The notes under the pieces: model-generated
The model's database searches: none
What the model was told of the DNA's origin: nothing
Seen by the model: the letters and a program-made list of their open reading frames with translations, nothing else
Source of the DNA: [Actinomadura] parvosata subsp. kistnae
GTDB lineage: Bacteria; Actinomycetota; Actinomycetes; Streptosporangiales; Streptosporangiaceae
Direction of reading: 5' to 3'
Assembly: GCF_900323885.1 (NCBI RefSeq)
Contig: NZ_OOHJ01000015.1
Span: forward strand, 434,001 to 498,000
Length of the DNA stretch: 64,000 nt
Made by a program: the position numbers and the translations under genes
Part shown: positions 58,128-64,000 of the stretch, piece after piece
How the letters are laid out: every line of letters begins with the position of its first letter
Numbering within the stretch: the stretch's first letter is position 1

Positions 58128-59036
58128 ATGGTTGCCCGCGAAGCGAAATTCATCACGTCAGGGAATGTGCTACTGTGGAGCGAGCGATTCGGCGATCCGG
58201 CCGATCCGGCCGTGCTCCTGATCATGGGGACCTCCACGCCGGGCCTGGGCTGGCCGGACGAGCTCGTGGACAGGCTCGTGTCCGGTGGGCGGCACGTCAT
58301 CCGCTTCGACCATCGCGACACCGGCCGCTCCGACTGCGTCGATTTCGCCGCGCATCCGTACACGCTGGGCGACCTGGCCGGCGACGCCGTCGCCGTGCTG
58401 GACGCGTACGGCATCCCCGCCGCCCACATCGCCGGGGCCTCCCTCGGCGGCGCGATCGCGCAGTGGCTGGCCGTGCACCGGCCGGAACGGGTGCGGACGC
58501 TCACCTTGATCATGACGGGGCCCATGGGCGCGGACGCCGGCCCCGCCTGGGCGCGGGCCCTGTCGGGGCAGGAGCCCGACCCGGACGACCTGCCCCCACC
58601 GGCCGCGCGATTCCTCGATCACATCATGCGCTCGGCGACCGTGCCGCGCACCACCCGCGAGGAGCACCTGGCCGCCGGCCTGGAGACCTGGCGGGTGCTG
58701 AACGGCGAGGTGCTCCCCTTCGACGAGGAGGCGGCGCGGCGGCTGGTGCAGGAGTCCTACGACGCCGCGCGCGACCCCGCCGCCGCGGCCAACCACGACC
58801 TGGCCGGGCGCGTGATGACGGCCGACCGGCTGGTCCCGCTCTCCTCGATCAAGGCCCCGACGCTGGTCGTCCACGGCACGGAGGACCCGCTGCGCCCGCT
58901 GCCGCACGGCGAGGCGGTGGCCGGGCAGATCCCGGGAGCGCGGTTGGAGACGATCCCGGGCATGGGGCACTCGTTCCTGTCGCCGGGGCTGCCACGCCGG
59001 ATCGCCGACCTCATCCTCCGGCACACCACGGCCTGA
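58128..59036 (+). CDS. alpha/beta hydrolase
   Basis: The 302-residue hydrolase has MGTSTPGLGWPDE as oxyanion region, FDHRDTGRSD, nucleophile elbow GASLGGAIAQWLA (Ser near residue 108), acid Asp in VVHGTEDPLRP, and His in GMGHSF near residue 280. This layout matches the aclacinomycin methylesterase (RdmC)-like and proline-iminopeptidase-like hydrolases. Cytosolic, substrate unknown. ATG 58128 is preferred over the in-frame TTG 58119 because of the -10 box position. Genes around it are unrelated. Confidence 0.9.
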   Translation: MVAREAKFITSGNVLLWSERFGDPADPAVLLIMGTSTPGLGWPDELVDRLVSGGRHVIRFDHRDTGRSDCVDFAAHPYTLGDLAGDAVAVLDAYGIPAAHIAGASLGGAIAQWLAVHRPERVRTLTLIMTGPMGADAGPAWARALSGQEPDPDDLPPPAARFLDHIMRSATVPRTTREEHLAAGLETWRVLNGEVLPFDEEAARRLVQESYDAARDPAAAANHDLAGRVMTADRLVPLSSIKAPTLVVHGTEDPLRPLPHGEAVAGQIPGARLETIPGMGHSFLSPGLPRRIADLILRHTTA

Positions 59037-59122
59037 TGGAGCGCCGCGGCGCCTGCCCACCGCCGCTCACGCCTTCTCCGGGCACACCGCGGCCTGATGA
59101 AGTGCCCGCGGCGCCTGCCTCC

Positions 59123-59785
59123 TCAGTGGCGGACGGGCTCGCCGTCGCCGGGCAGGCGCACGTCCGGGGCCTTGCCTTCCAGCAGCCGCAGCAGGTGGGC
59201 ACGGCGTTCCGGCCACTCCGCGGCGATGATCGAGAACATCGCCGAGTCGCGCAGCAGGCCGTCCTCTCCCGGTGCCCACGACGGCGACCACTGGCGCAGC
59301 ACCCCCTCGAACTGCGCGCCGACCTTCGCCAGCGCGGCCCGGGAGCGGGCGTTGCGGGCGTCGGTCTTCATGTCGACCCGAGCCACGCCCCACGTCTCGA
59401 AGGCGTGGCGGAGCAGCAGGAACTTGGCCTCGGTGTTCACCCCGGCGCCCTGCGCGGAGCCGGCGAGCCAGGTGAAGCCGATCTCGACCGCGCGCAGCCG
59501 CTCGCCGTCCGGCCACAGGCGCGGGTCCCAGTAGGCGGTGACGCCGACCGCGCGGCCCGACGCCAGGTCCACCTGGGCGTACGGTGCGAGCCGGCCCTCC
59601 GCCTGCCGCCCGAGCTGCGCGTCGATGTACGAGGCGACCTCGTCGCCTCTCGGTACCCAGGTGAACGTGTACGCGCCGCGCTCCTCCTCGGCGGCCACGG
59701 CCAGGTCGCGGGCGTGCTGGTGGCCCAGCGGCTCAAGGCGGACGCGCGTGCCTTCGAGCACGGGCCCCGTGAGCTTGAATGTCAT
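59123..59785 (-). CDS. GNAT acetyltransferase (RimJ/RimL-like)
   Basis: A 220-residue N-acetyltransferase: FKLTGPVLEGTRVRLEPLGHQHARDLAVAA, EIGFTWLAGSAQGAGVNTEAKFLLLRHAFETWGVARVDMKTDARNARSRAALAKVGAQFEGVLRQW. The acetyl-CoA loop is degenerate (SAQGAGVNTEAK) as in other members of this branch. The target could be a ribosomal protein, a small amine or an antibiotic. GGGGAGG is upstream of ATG 59785; the frame stays open further but is filler. Confidence 0.9.
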   Translation of the reverse strand: MTFKLTGPVLEGTRVRLEPLGHQHARDLAVAAEEERGAYTFTWVPRGDEVASYIDAQLGRQAEGRLAPYAQVDLASGRAVGVTAYWDPRLWPDGERLRAVEIGFTWLAGSAQGAGVNTEAKFLLLRHAFETWGVARVDMKTDARNARSRAALAKVGAQFEGVLRQWSPSWAPGEDGLLRDSAMFSIIAAEWPERRAHLLRLLEGKAPDVRLPGDGEPVRH

Positions 59786-60086
59786 CGATACCTCCCCAAG
59801 GCGAGCATCCTCGCCGGGGCTCGGGGCAGCCGTCAACGGGGTTATCCGGGCCAGGTGCGGCGGTGAAAGCCCGCCGGTTCGAGGGTCGTCTCGGCCGTGT
59901 CCGCCTTCCCTTCTGCGCGCCGGCCTTCGCCACGTCCGGCCGGTCGCTTCGGAGGGTGCCGGCCGGCTTTGCGCCTTCGCTGCAGGCAGAGTTATGTCGC
60001 CCTGTGCGAAGTTTTGGCTTCTGTGCGTGTATAGACCGTTTTGGAGCGGGTAGCGCCGATGCATTGGCTCCTCGGAGGGGGAAACC
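59786..60086. other. Divergent spacer between acetyltransferase and membrane-protein genes
   Basis: 301 bp without a coding signal. A TATAGA at 60030-60035 and GAGGGGG just before GTG 60087 could serve the membrane-protein gene; no convincing -35 box or dyad is seen. Confidence 0.4.
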
Positions 60087-60875
60087 GTGGACATCAACAT
60101 CGGCCAGGGCCTTTCAGACGCCTGGCGGCAAATAGCGACGTTCGTGCCCAGGCTGGTCGCGTTCCTGGTGATCCTGATCATCGGGTGGATCGTGGCCAAG
60201 GCGCTGGAGAAGATCGTCGACAAGGTGCTCGAACGGGTCGGCTTCGACCGCGCGGTGGAGCGCAGCGGCGTGCGCCGCTGGCTCGAACGCAGCAAGTACG
60301 ACGCCAGCGACCTGCTCGCGAAGATCGTGTTCTATGCGATCCTGCTGGTCACCCTGCAGATAGCCTTCAACGTCTTCGGCCCCAACCCGGTCTCGGCACT
60401 GCTGGCCGGCGTGGTCGGCTGGCTGCCCAAGGCCCTCGTGGCCATCGTGATCATCGTGGTGGCCGGGGCGGTGGCCAGGGCCGTCAAGGACATCGTGGAC
60501 GGCATGCTCGGCGGGCTGTCGTACGGCCGCTGGGTGGGCACCGCCGCGGCGGTGTTCATCTGGGCGCTGGGCATCATCGCCGCGCTCAACCAGATCGGCG
60601 TGGCCACCACCGTGACGACGCCGGTGCTGATCACGGTGCTCGCCACGATCGGGGCGATCGCGGCGATCGGCATCGGCGGCGGGCTCGTGCGGCCCATGCA
60701 GCAGCGGTGGGAGCGCTGGCTGGGACGGATCGAGCAGGAGGCGCCGCAGGCCAGGGCGCACGCGGAGGCGTACCAGCGGGGGCGTGAGGACGCCCGGTCC
60801 ATGACCGCGGAGACGGAACCGATGCGGACGTCGTCCCCCGGCGGATCGCACCGCTCCGACCTGCCTCCCGGCTGA
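60087..60875 (+). CDS. Conserved TM-helix membrane protein (CmpX/MscS-related)
   Basis: The 262-residue protein has four to five transmembrane helices (LVAFLVILIIGWIVAKALEKIV, IVFYAILLVTLQIAF, LVAIVIIVVAGAVARAVKDIV, AAVFIWALGIIAALNQIGVATTVT, VLATIGAIAAIGIGGG). These match the repeated TM_helix units of CmpX-like relatives of MscS, without the cytoplasmic beta domain. The hydrophilic C-terminus is rich in Glu/Arg. It may sense membrane tension or act as a membrane scaffold. The start is GTG 60087 with a GAGGGGG site. Confidence 0.82.
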   Translation: MDINIGQGLSDAWRQIATFVPRLVAFLVILIIGWIVAKALEKIVDKVLERVGFDRAVERSGVRRWLERSKYDASDLLAKIVFYAILLVTLQIAFNVFGPNPVSALLAGVVGWLPKALVAIVIIVVAGAVARAVKDIVDGMLGGLSYGRWVGTAAAVFIWALGIIAALNQIGVATTVTTPVLITVLATIGAIAAIGIGGGLVRPMQQRWERWLGRIEQEAPQARAHAEAYQRGREDARSMTAETEPMRTSSPGGSHRSDLPPG

Positions 60876-60929
60876 GCCTCCGTCCACCCCGCCCGCCGCG
60901 CCCACCGGCATCAAAGCGGGACGGCGCGG

Positions 60930-61241
60930 TCAGGCGGGGTGGCCGTCGGCCAGGAGGTCGAGCTCGCGGGTCAGCCAGCACACCGCCGTCAGCCGCAGCG
61001 AAGCCGCGTCGGGCTCGCCGGTGAAGGCCCAGCCGCGGTGGCGCAGCTCGTCGAGGAAGCCGAGCAGGTAGTCGCCCAGCGTCTCGCGGTCGAGCGGGAT
61101 GGCGTCACGCAGCACGGCGGCGTGCTGGTCGACCGCCGCCACCAGCCCCGGGTCGCCGGACATCCGGGCGAGCTGGGCGTCGCCCAGGGTGTGCATGAGC
61201 CAGCGCAGGGGCGAAGCCGCCCATCCCTCCTCGAAGACCAC
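60930..61241 (-). CDS. Small hypothetical protein
   Basis: 103 residues from GTG/ATG 61241: WAASPLRWLMHTLGDAQLARMSGDPGLVAAVDQHAAVLRDAIPLDRETLGDYLLGFLDELRHRGWAF... LTAVCWLTRELDLLADGHPA. It is helical and acidic, with no signal peptide or cysteines beyond one. It resembles small conserved actinobacterial proteins of unknown function (possibly the DUF6401 group). It lies downstream of pobA on the same strand by 72 bp, with a tandem repeat between. Confidence 0.6.
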   Translation of the reverse strand: MVFEEGWAASPLRWLMHTLGDAQLARMSGDPGLVAAVDQHAAVLRDAIPLDRETLGDYLLGFLDELRHRGWAFTGEPDAASLRLTAVCWLTRELDLLADGHPA

Positions 61242-61265
61242 GCGCCAAGGTTAAGGCATCCTGCG

Positions 61266-61320
61266 AGGTCATCGGGCGCATGGTCGTCGGACGCGTGGTC
61301 ATCGGGCGCGAGGTCATCGG
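61266..61320. repeat. 15-bp tandem repeat at the 3' end of pobA
   Basis: About 3.7 copies of a 15-bp unit like GAGGTCATCGGGCGC. The last copy contains the pobA stop codon, so expansion here could extend or replace the C-terminus. Confidence 0.8.
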
Positions 61321-62477
61321 TCGAACGGCAACCCCACGTAGTTCTCCGCCAGCGTCGTGGCCGCCGCCTCCGAGGAGGTCACGTAGTCGAGGTAGGACAG
61401 CTGCAGCTTGCGCGCGTACGGGTCGTCCTCCTCGAACGTGTGCAGCAGCGTCGTCATCCACCACGAGAAGTGCTGCGCCCGCCACACCCGCTTCAGGCAC
61501 GCGTCGGAGTACCCGTCGAGCAGGCCGGTGGAGCCGTCCGCGAAGTAGGCGGCCAGCGCCTCGGTGAGCACGCGCACGTCGGCCACGGCCAGGTTGAGCC
61601 CCTTGGCGCCGGTGGGCGGGACGATGTGGGCGGCGTCCCCGGCCAGGTAGAGCCGCCCGTACTGCATGGGCTCGGCCACGAAGCCGCGCATCGGCGTGAT
61701 GCCCCGCTCCATGATCTCGCCGGTGGCCAGCGTGAAGCCGGGCACGGTCTCCAGCCGGGTGCGCAGCTCGGCCCAGATGCGCTCGTCCGTCCAGTCCTCG
61801 AGCCGGGCGTCGGCGGGGACTTGCAGGTAGAAGCGGCTGACGGTGGGCGAGCGCATGCTGTGCAGGGCGAAGCCGCGCTCGGTCCTGGCGTAGATCAGCT
61901 CCTCGGACGACGGCGCCACCCGGGCCAGGATGCCGAGCCAGGCGAAGGGATAATCGCGCTCGAAGACGCTCAGAACGCCCTCGGGGATCGCCGGCCGGGA
62001 GACTCCGTGGAAGCCGTCGCAGCCCGCGATGACGTCGCAGTCGAGCCGCTCGCCGCCGAACGTGATGTACGGCTGCGACTCCAGCGAGTGCAGGGCCACG
62101 TCCTCGACCTCGAACCGCACGTCGCCGCCGGCGGCGAGCCGGGCCGCGATCAGGTCCTTGACCACTTCCTGCTGCCCGTACACGGTGATGGAGCGGCCGG
62201 GCACGAGCTTCTCGAACGGGATGCGGTGGCCCGCGCCGCCGTACCTGAGCTCGATGCCGTGGTGCGGCAGCCCCTCGCGCAGCATCCGCTCGCCGACGCC
62301 GGCTTCCACCAGCGTGTCCACCGTGCCCTGCTCCAGGACACCGGCGCGGACGCGGCGCTCGACGTACTCACGGCTGCGTTTCTCCAGCACCACGGAGGAG
62401 ATGCCGCGCAGGTGGAGCAGGTGTGACAAGAGCAGTCCAGCGGGGCCTGCCCCGATGATCCCGACCTGAGTTCGCAT
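61314..62477 (-). CDS. pobA: 4-hydroxybenzoate 3-monooxygenase
   Basis: The 387-residue flavoprotein matches PobA in length and motifs: FAD dinucleotide fold VGIIGAGPAGLLLSHLL, the RVRAGVLEQ stretch, DG motif DVIAGCDGFHGVSRPAIP, substrate-site region MRSPTVSRFYLQVPADA, and the second FAD motif LAGDAAHIVPPTGAKGLNLAVADVRVL. It hydroxylates 4-hydroxybenzoate to protocatechuate with NAD(P)H and oxygen. ATG 62477 is the family-standard start (MRTQVGIIGAG). It is divergent from the IclR gene with a clear operator between. No pca genes are in the window. Confidence 0.95.
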   Translation of the reverse strand: MRTQVGIIGAGPAGLLLSHLLHLRGISSVVLEKRSREYVERRVRAGVLEQGTVDTLVEAGVGERMLREGLPHHGIELRYGGAGHRIPFEKLVPGRSITVYGQQEVVKDLIAARLAAGGDVRFEVEDVALHSLESQPYITFGGERLDCDVIAGCDGFHGVSRPAIPEGVLSVFERDYPFAWLGILARVAPSSEELIYARTERGFALHSMRSPTVSRFYLQVPADARLEDWTDERIWAELRTRLETVPGFTLATGEIMERGITPMRGFVAEPMQYGRLYLAGDAAHIVPPTGAKGLNLAVADVRVLTEALAAYFADGSTGLLDGYSDACLKRVWRAQHFSWWMTTLLHTFEEDDPYARKLQLSYLDYVTSSEAAATTLAENYVGLPFDR

Positions 62478-62519
62478 GAGGGAAGCATCCAGCCTCGAGC
62501 GGGATTTGGCCGAGCCCCC

Positions 62520-62538
62520 TCTTCCGCTGAGTGGAAGA
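62520..62538. promoter_or_regulatory. IclR-type operator between pobA and its regulator
   Basis: TCTTCC-GCTGAGT-GGAAGA is a 19-bp dyad resembling IclR-family sites (TTCCGC...GYGGAA). It lies 42 bp from the pobA start and 18 bp from the regulator's ATG. Confidence 0.7.
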
Positions 62539-62556
62539 ACGGTGCAGGATTGCGGC

Positions 62557-63327
62557 ATGTCTGGCGGAGCCCGCGAGCCGGGGCGGTCGGTGACGTCCAA
62601 GGTCCTGGCCATTTTGGGGGCGTTCGACGCGGCGCGCCCGCAGCTCACGCTGACCGAGCTGGCCGCGCGCAGCGGCGTGCCGCTGAGCACGGCGCACCGG
62701 CTGGTCGGCGAGCTGGAGGAGTGGCAGGCGCTCAGCCGCTCCCCCGACGGGCGGCTGCGGGTCGGGCCGCGGCTGTGGGAGCTGGGCCAGCTCGCCCCGA
62801 ACCGGCTGCAGGAGCTGGCGCATCCGTGGCTTCAGGAGCTGTTCGGGTCAACCGGGGAGAACGTGCATCTCGCGGTCAGGGACGGCCTTGAGGTGCTGTA
62901 CGTGGACAAGGTGTACGGGCGGCGGGCCGTGCCCATCGTGTCCAGGATCGGCGGCCGGCTGCCGATGCACCCGACGGGCGTCGGCAAGGCGTTGCTGGCG
63001 TACGAGCCGGACTGGTTCGTCACCTCCTACCTGGCGCGCAAGCTCGAACGGCCCACCTCGCACACGATCACCGAGCCGGGGCGGCTGGCCAGGGAGCTGG
63101 CGGCGGTGCGGGCGCAGGGATACGCGCTGACGTACGAGGAGATGACGCTCGGCTCGTGCTCGGCGGCGGCGCCGGTGCTGGTGGACGGGCGGGCGGTGGC
63201 GGCGCTCGGCATCGTGCTGTCGTCGCGGCGGGCGCGCGAGCTGCCCCGCCTGGTGGAGCCGCTGCGCGCCGCCGCCGCCGGCATCGCCACCGCGTACGCG
63301 AGCCAGCGCGCCAGTCCCCCAGCTTGA
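62557..63327 (+). CDS. IclR-family transcriptional regulator (PobR/PcaU-like)
   Basis: The 256-residue protein has an IclR HTH (KVLAILGAFDAARPQLTLTELAARSGVPLSTAHRLVGELEEWQALSRS) and the C-terminal effector domain (NVHLAVRDGLEVLYVDKVYG, RIGGRLPMHPTGVGKALLAY, GYALTYEEMTLGSCSAAAPVLV). Relatives next to pobA activate it in response to 4-hydroxybenzoate. ATG 62557 starts just before the conserved region; upstream in-frame sequence covers the operator and is not coding. Its stop codon lies in a short repeat shared with the convergent gene's end. Confidence 0.9.
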   Translation: MSGGAREPGRSVTSKVLAILGAFDAARPQLTLTELAARSGVPLSTAHRLVGELEEWQALSRSPDGRLRVGPRLWELGQLAPNRLQELAHPWLQELFGSTGENVHLAVRDGLEVLYVDKVYGRRAVPIVSRIGGRLPMHPTGVGKALLAYEPDWFVTSYLARKLERPTSHTITEPGRLARELAAVRAQGYALTYEEMTLGSCSAAAPVLVDGRAVAALGIVLSSRRARELPRLVEPLRAAAAGIATAYASQRASPPA

Positions 63328-63377
63328 GCCAGCCAGCCAGTCCCCCAGCTTGAGCTGGCGAGCTAGTCCCCCAGCTT
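63311..63377. repeat. Short direct repeats at convergent gene ends
   Basis: AGTCCCCCAGCTT occurs three times, the first two as CCAGTCCCCCAGCTTGAGC. The first copy holds the IclR stop codon; the third holds the end of the convergent oxidase gene. It looks like a small local duplication. Confidence 0.8.
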
Positions 63378-64000
63378 CTGGATGCGGTCCTTGAAGAGGG
63401 TGGTCGCGATGGCCGCCTTGTGCGGCTGCCCCTTGAGGAACGCCTGGGCGAAGCTCTTGGCCTGGTCGTAGGAGACCTTGCCGGGCATGGGCGGCTCGTT
63501 CGGGTTGACGTCCACGTCCACGAGCGCCGGCCCGTCGTGGGACAGGGCCTGACCGATCGCGTGGGCCACGTCCTCCGACTTGGTGACCTTGGCGCCGAAG
63601 CCGCCGCACGAGCGCGCCCAGGCCGAGAAGTCGGCCTCGGGCTGCGCGTAGCGCACGCCGTGCTCGGGGTAGCCGAGGACCATCTGCTCCCACAGGATCT
63701 GCCCGAGCGAGTTGTTGTTGTTGATGATCACCTTGACCGGCAGCCGGTGCTGCACCGCCGTCAGGAACTCGGCCATCAGCATCGAGAAGCCGCCGTCGCC
63801 GACGTAGGCGATGACCTGGCGGCCGGGGTAGGCGTGCTGCATGGCGATCGCGTACGGCAGGCCGGGCGCCATCGTGGCCAGCGTGCCGGACAGGTAGAAC
63901 TCGCGCCCGCCGCGGATCGTCCAGTGGCGGGCCGCCCAGGTGGCGATGGTGCCGCTGTCGCAGGTCATGATGGCGTCGTCGGTGGCGAGCTCGTCGATGA
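63363..64000 (-). CDS. Thiamine-diphosphate-dependent pyruvate oxidase/dehydrogenase-type enzyme (5' part outside window)
   Basis: 212 codons of the C-terminal third are present and the gene continues past 64000. The TPP/Mg site is VGDGGFSMLMAEFLTAVQHRLPVKVIINNNNSLGQILWEQ, preceded by TLATMAPGLPYAIA. The tail ALVDVDVNPNEPPMPGKVSYDQAKSFAQAFLKG resembles PoxB-type pyruvate:quinone oxidoreductases. These convert pyruvate to acetate and CO2 at the membrane. Acetolactate-synthase-like relatives cannot be excluded from this part alone. It is convergent with the IclR gene. Confidence 0.85.
   Translation of the reverse strand, partial: IDELATDDAIMTCDSGTIATWAARHWTIRGGREFYLSGTLATMAPGLPYAIAMQHAYPGRQVIAYVGDGGFSMLMAEFLTAVQHRLPVKVIINNNNSLGQILWEQMVLGYPEHGVRYAQPEADFSAWARSCGGFGAKVTKSEDVAHAIGQALSHDGPALVDVDVNPNEPPMPGKVSYDQAKSFAQAFLKGQPHKAAIATTLFKDRIQKLGD

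Overview
The window is very GC-rich with strongly G/C-ending codons, many GTG/TTG starts, leaderless-looking promoters and gene families typical of filamentous Actinobacteria: DUF574-type methyltransferase, deazaflavin-dependent nitroreductase-like protein, Pls/PosA-type NRPS-like enzyme, Ser/Thr kinases with Pro-rich linkers, and class Ia ribonucleotide reductase behind a cobalamin riboswitch. I infer a Streptosporangiales-type actinomycete (Nonomuraea/Streptosporangium-like); the sequence alone does not fix the genus. It looks like ordinary chromosome. I see no rRNA, CRISPR array, transposase, integrase or phage module.

Layout. 0-9 kb: small detoxification and regulatory units (MmyB-like regulator, quinone oxidoreductase, MerR/hydrolase/SDR, an organic hydroperoxide resistance protein with a TetR gene and a very clear promoter with two operators, a Tat-exported hydrolase, an SDR). 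9-13.3 kb: two tandem Ser/Thr kinases and a CAP-domain lipoprotein split by a frameshift. 13.3-15.6 kb: DeoR regulator and a beta-lactamase-fold hydrolase. 16-23.4 kb: a GntR regulator divergent from an eight-gene molybdenum hydroxylase operon (FAD, 2Fe-2S, a molybdopterin subunit split in two by an in-frame UGA, MoxR ATPase, VWA protein, amidohydrolase, YciI protein), probably catabolic for an unknown aromatic or N-heterocyclic compound. 23.5-29.1 kb: a deazaflavin oxidoreductase, then an M1 peptidase translationally coupled to a Pls/PosA-like enzyme. 29.3-33 kb: SRPBCC protein and a three-gene signalling operon (degenerate kinase, kinase, response regulator). 33-39.5 kb: TetR-controlled aldo/keto reductase, a STAND-like ATPase, a frameshifted acetyltransferase, and a frameshifted TetR gene next to its esterase target. 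39.5-44.5 kb: P450, hydrolase, glyoxalase-like protein, a disulfide-reductase-like flavoprotein, and a stump of a large LuxR regulator.

44.5-53.7 kb is more core-like: two tRNAs (one a Leu-anticodon tRNA on a class I body), an MscS channel, nrdAB behind a cobalamin riboswitch, a TctC-like lipoprotein, a methyltransferase and glmS. 53.8-57.5 kb holds a giant repeat-rich peptidoglycan amidase and a Gly-Cys-Gly-Val tRNA cluster. 58-64 kb holds a hydrolase, an acetyltransferase, a membrane protein, a divergent pobA/IclR pair for 4-hydroxybenzoate use, and the end of a pyruvate-oxidase-type enzyme that runs off the window.

Most interesting signals: (i) the split-subunit molybdenum hydroxylase operon with an 18-bp perfect palindrome; (ii) a motif, CCGTCA-NN-TGACKG-ATGTG, found upstream of three unlinked genes, one copy next to the LuxR stump; (iii) the atypical Leu(CAG) tRNA; (iv) three genes each broken by what looks like loss of one base in a GC run, two of them within 0.5 kb; (v) several clean paired operators. 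All family assignments come from reading motifs; no database search was run.
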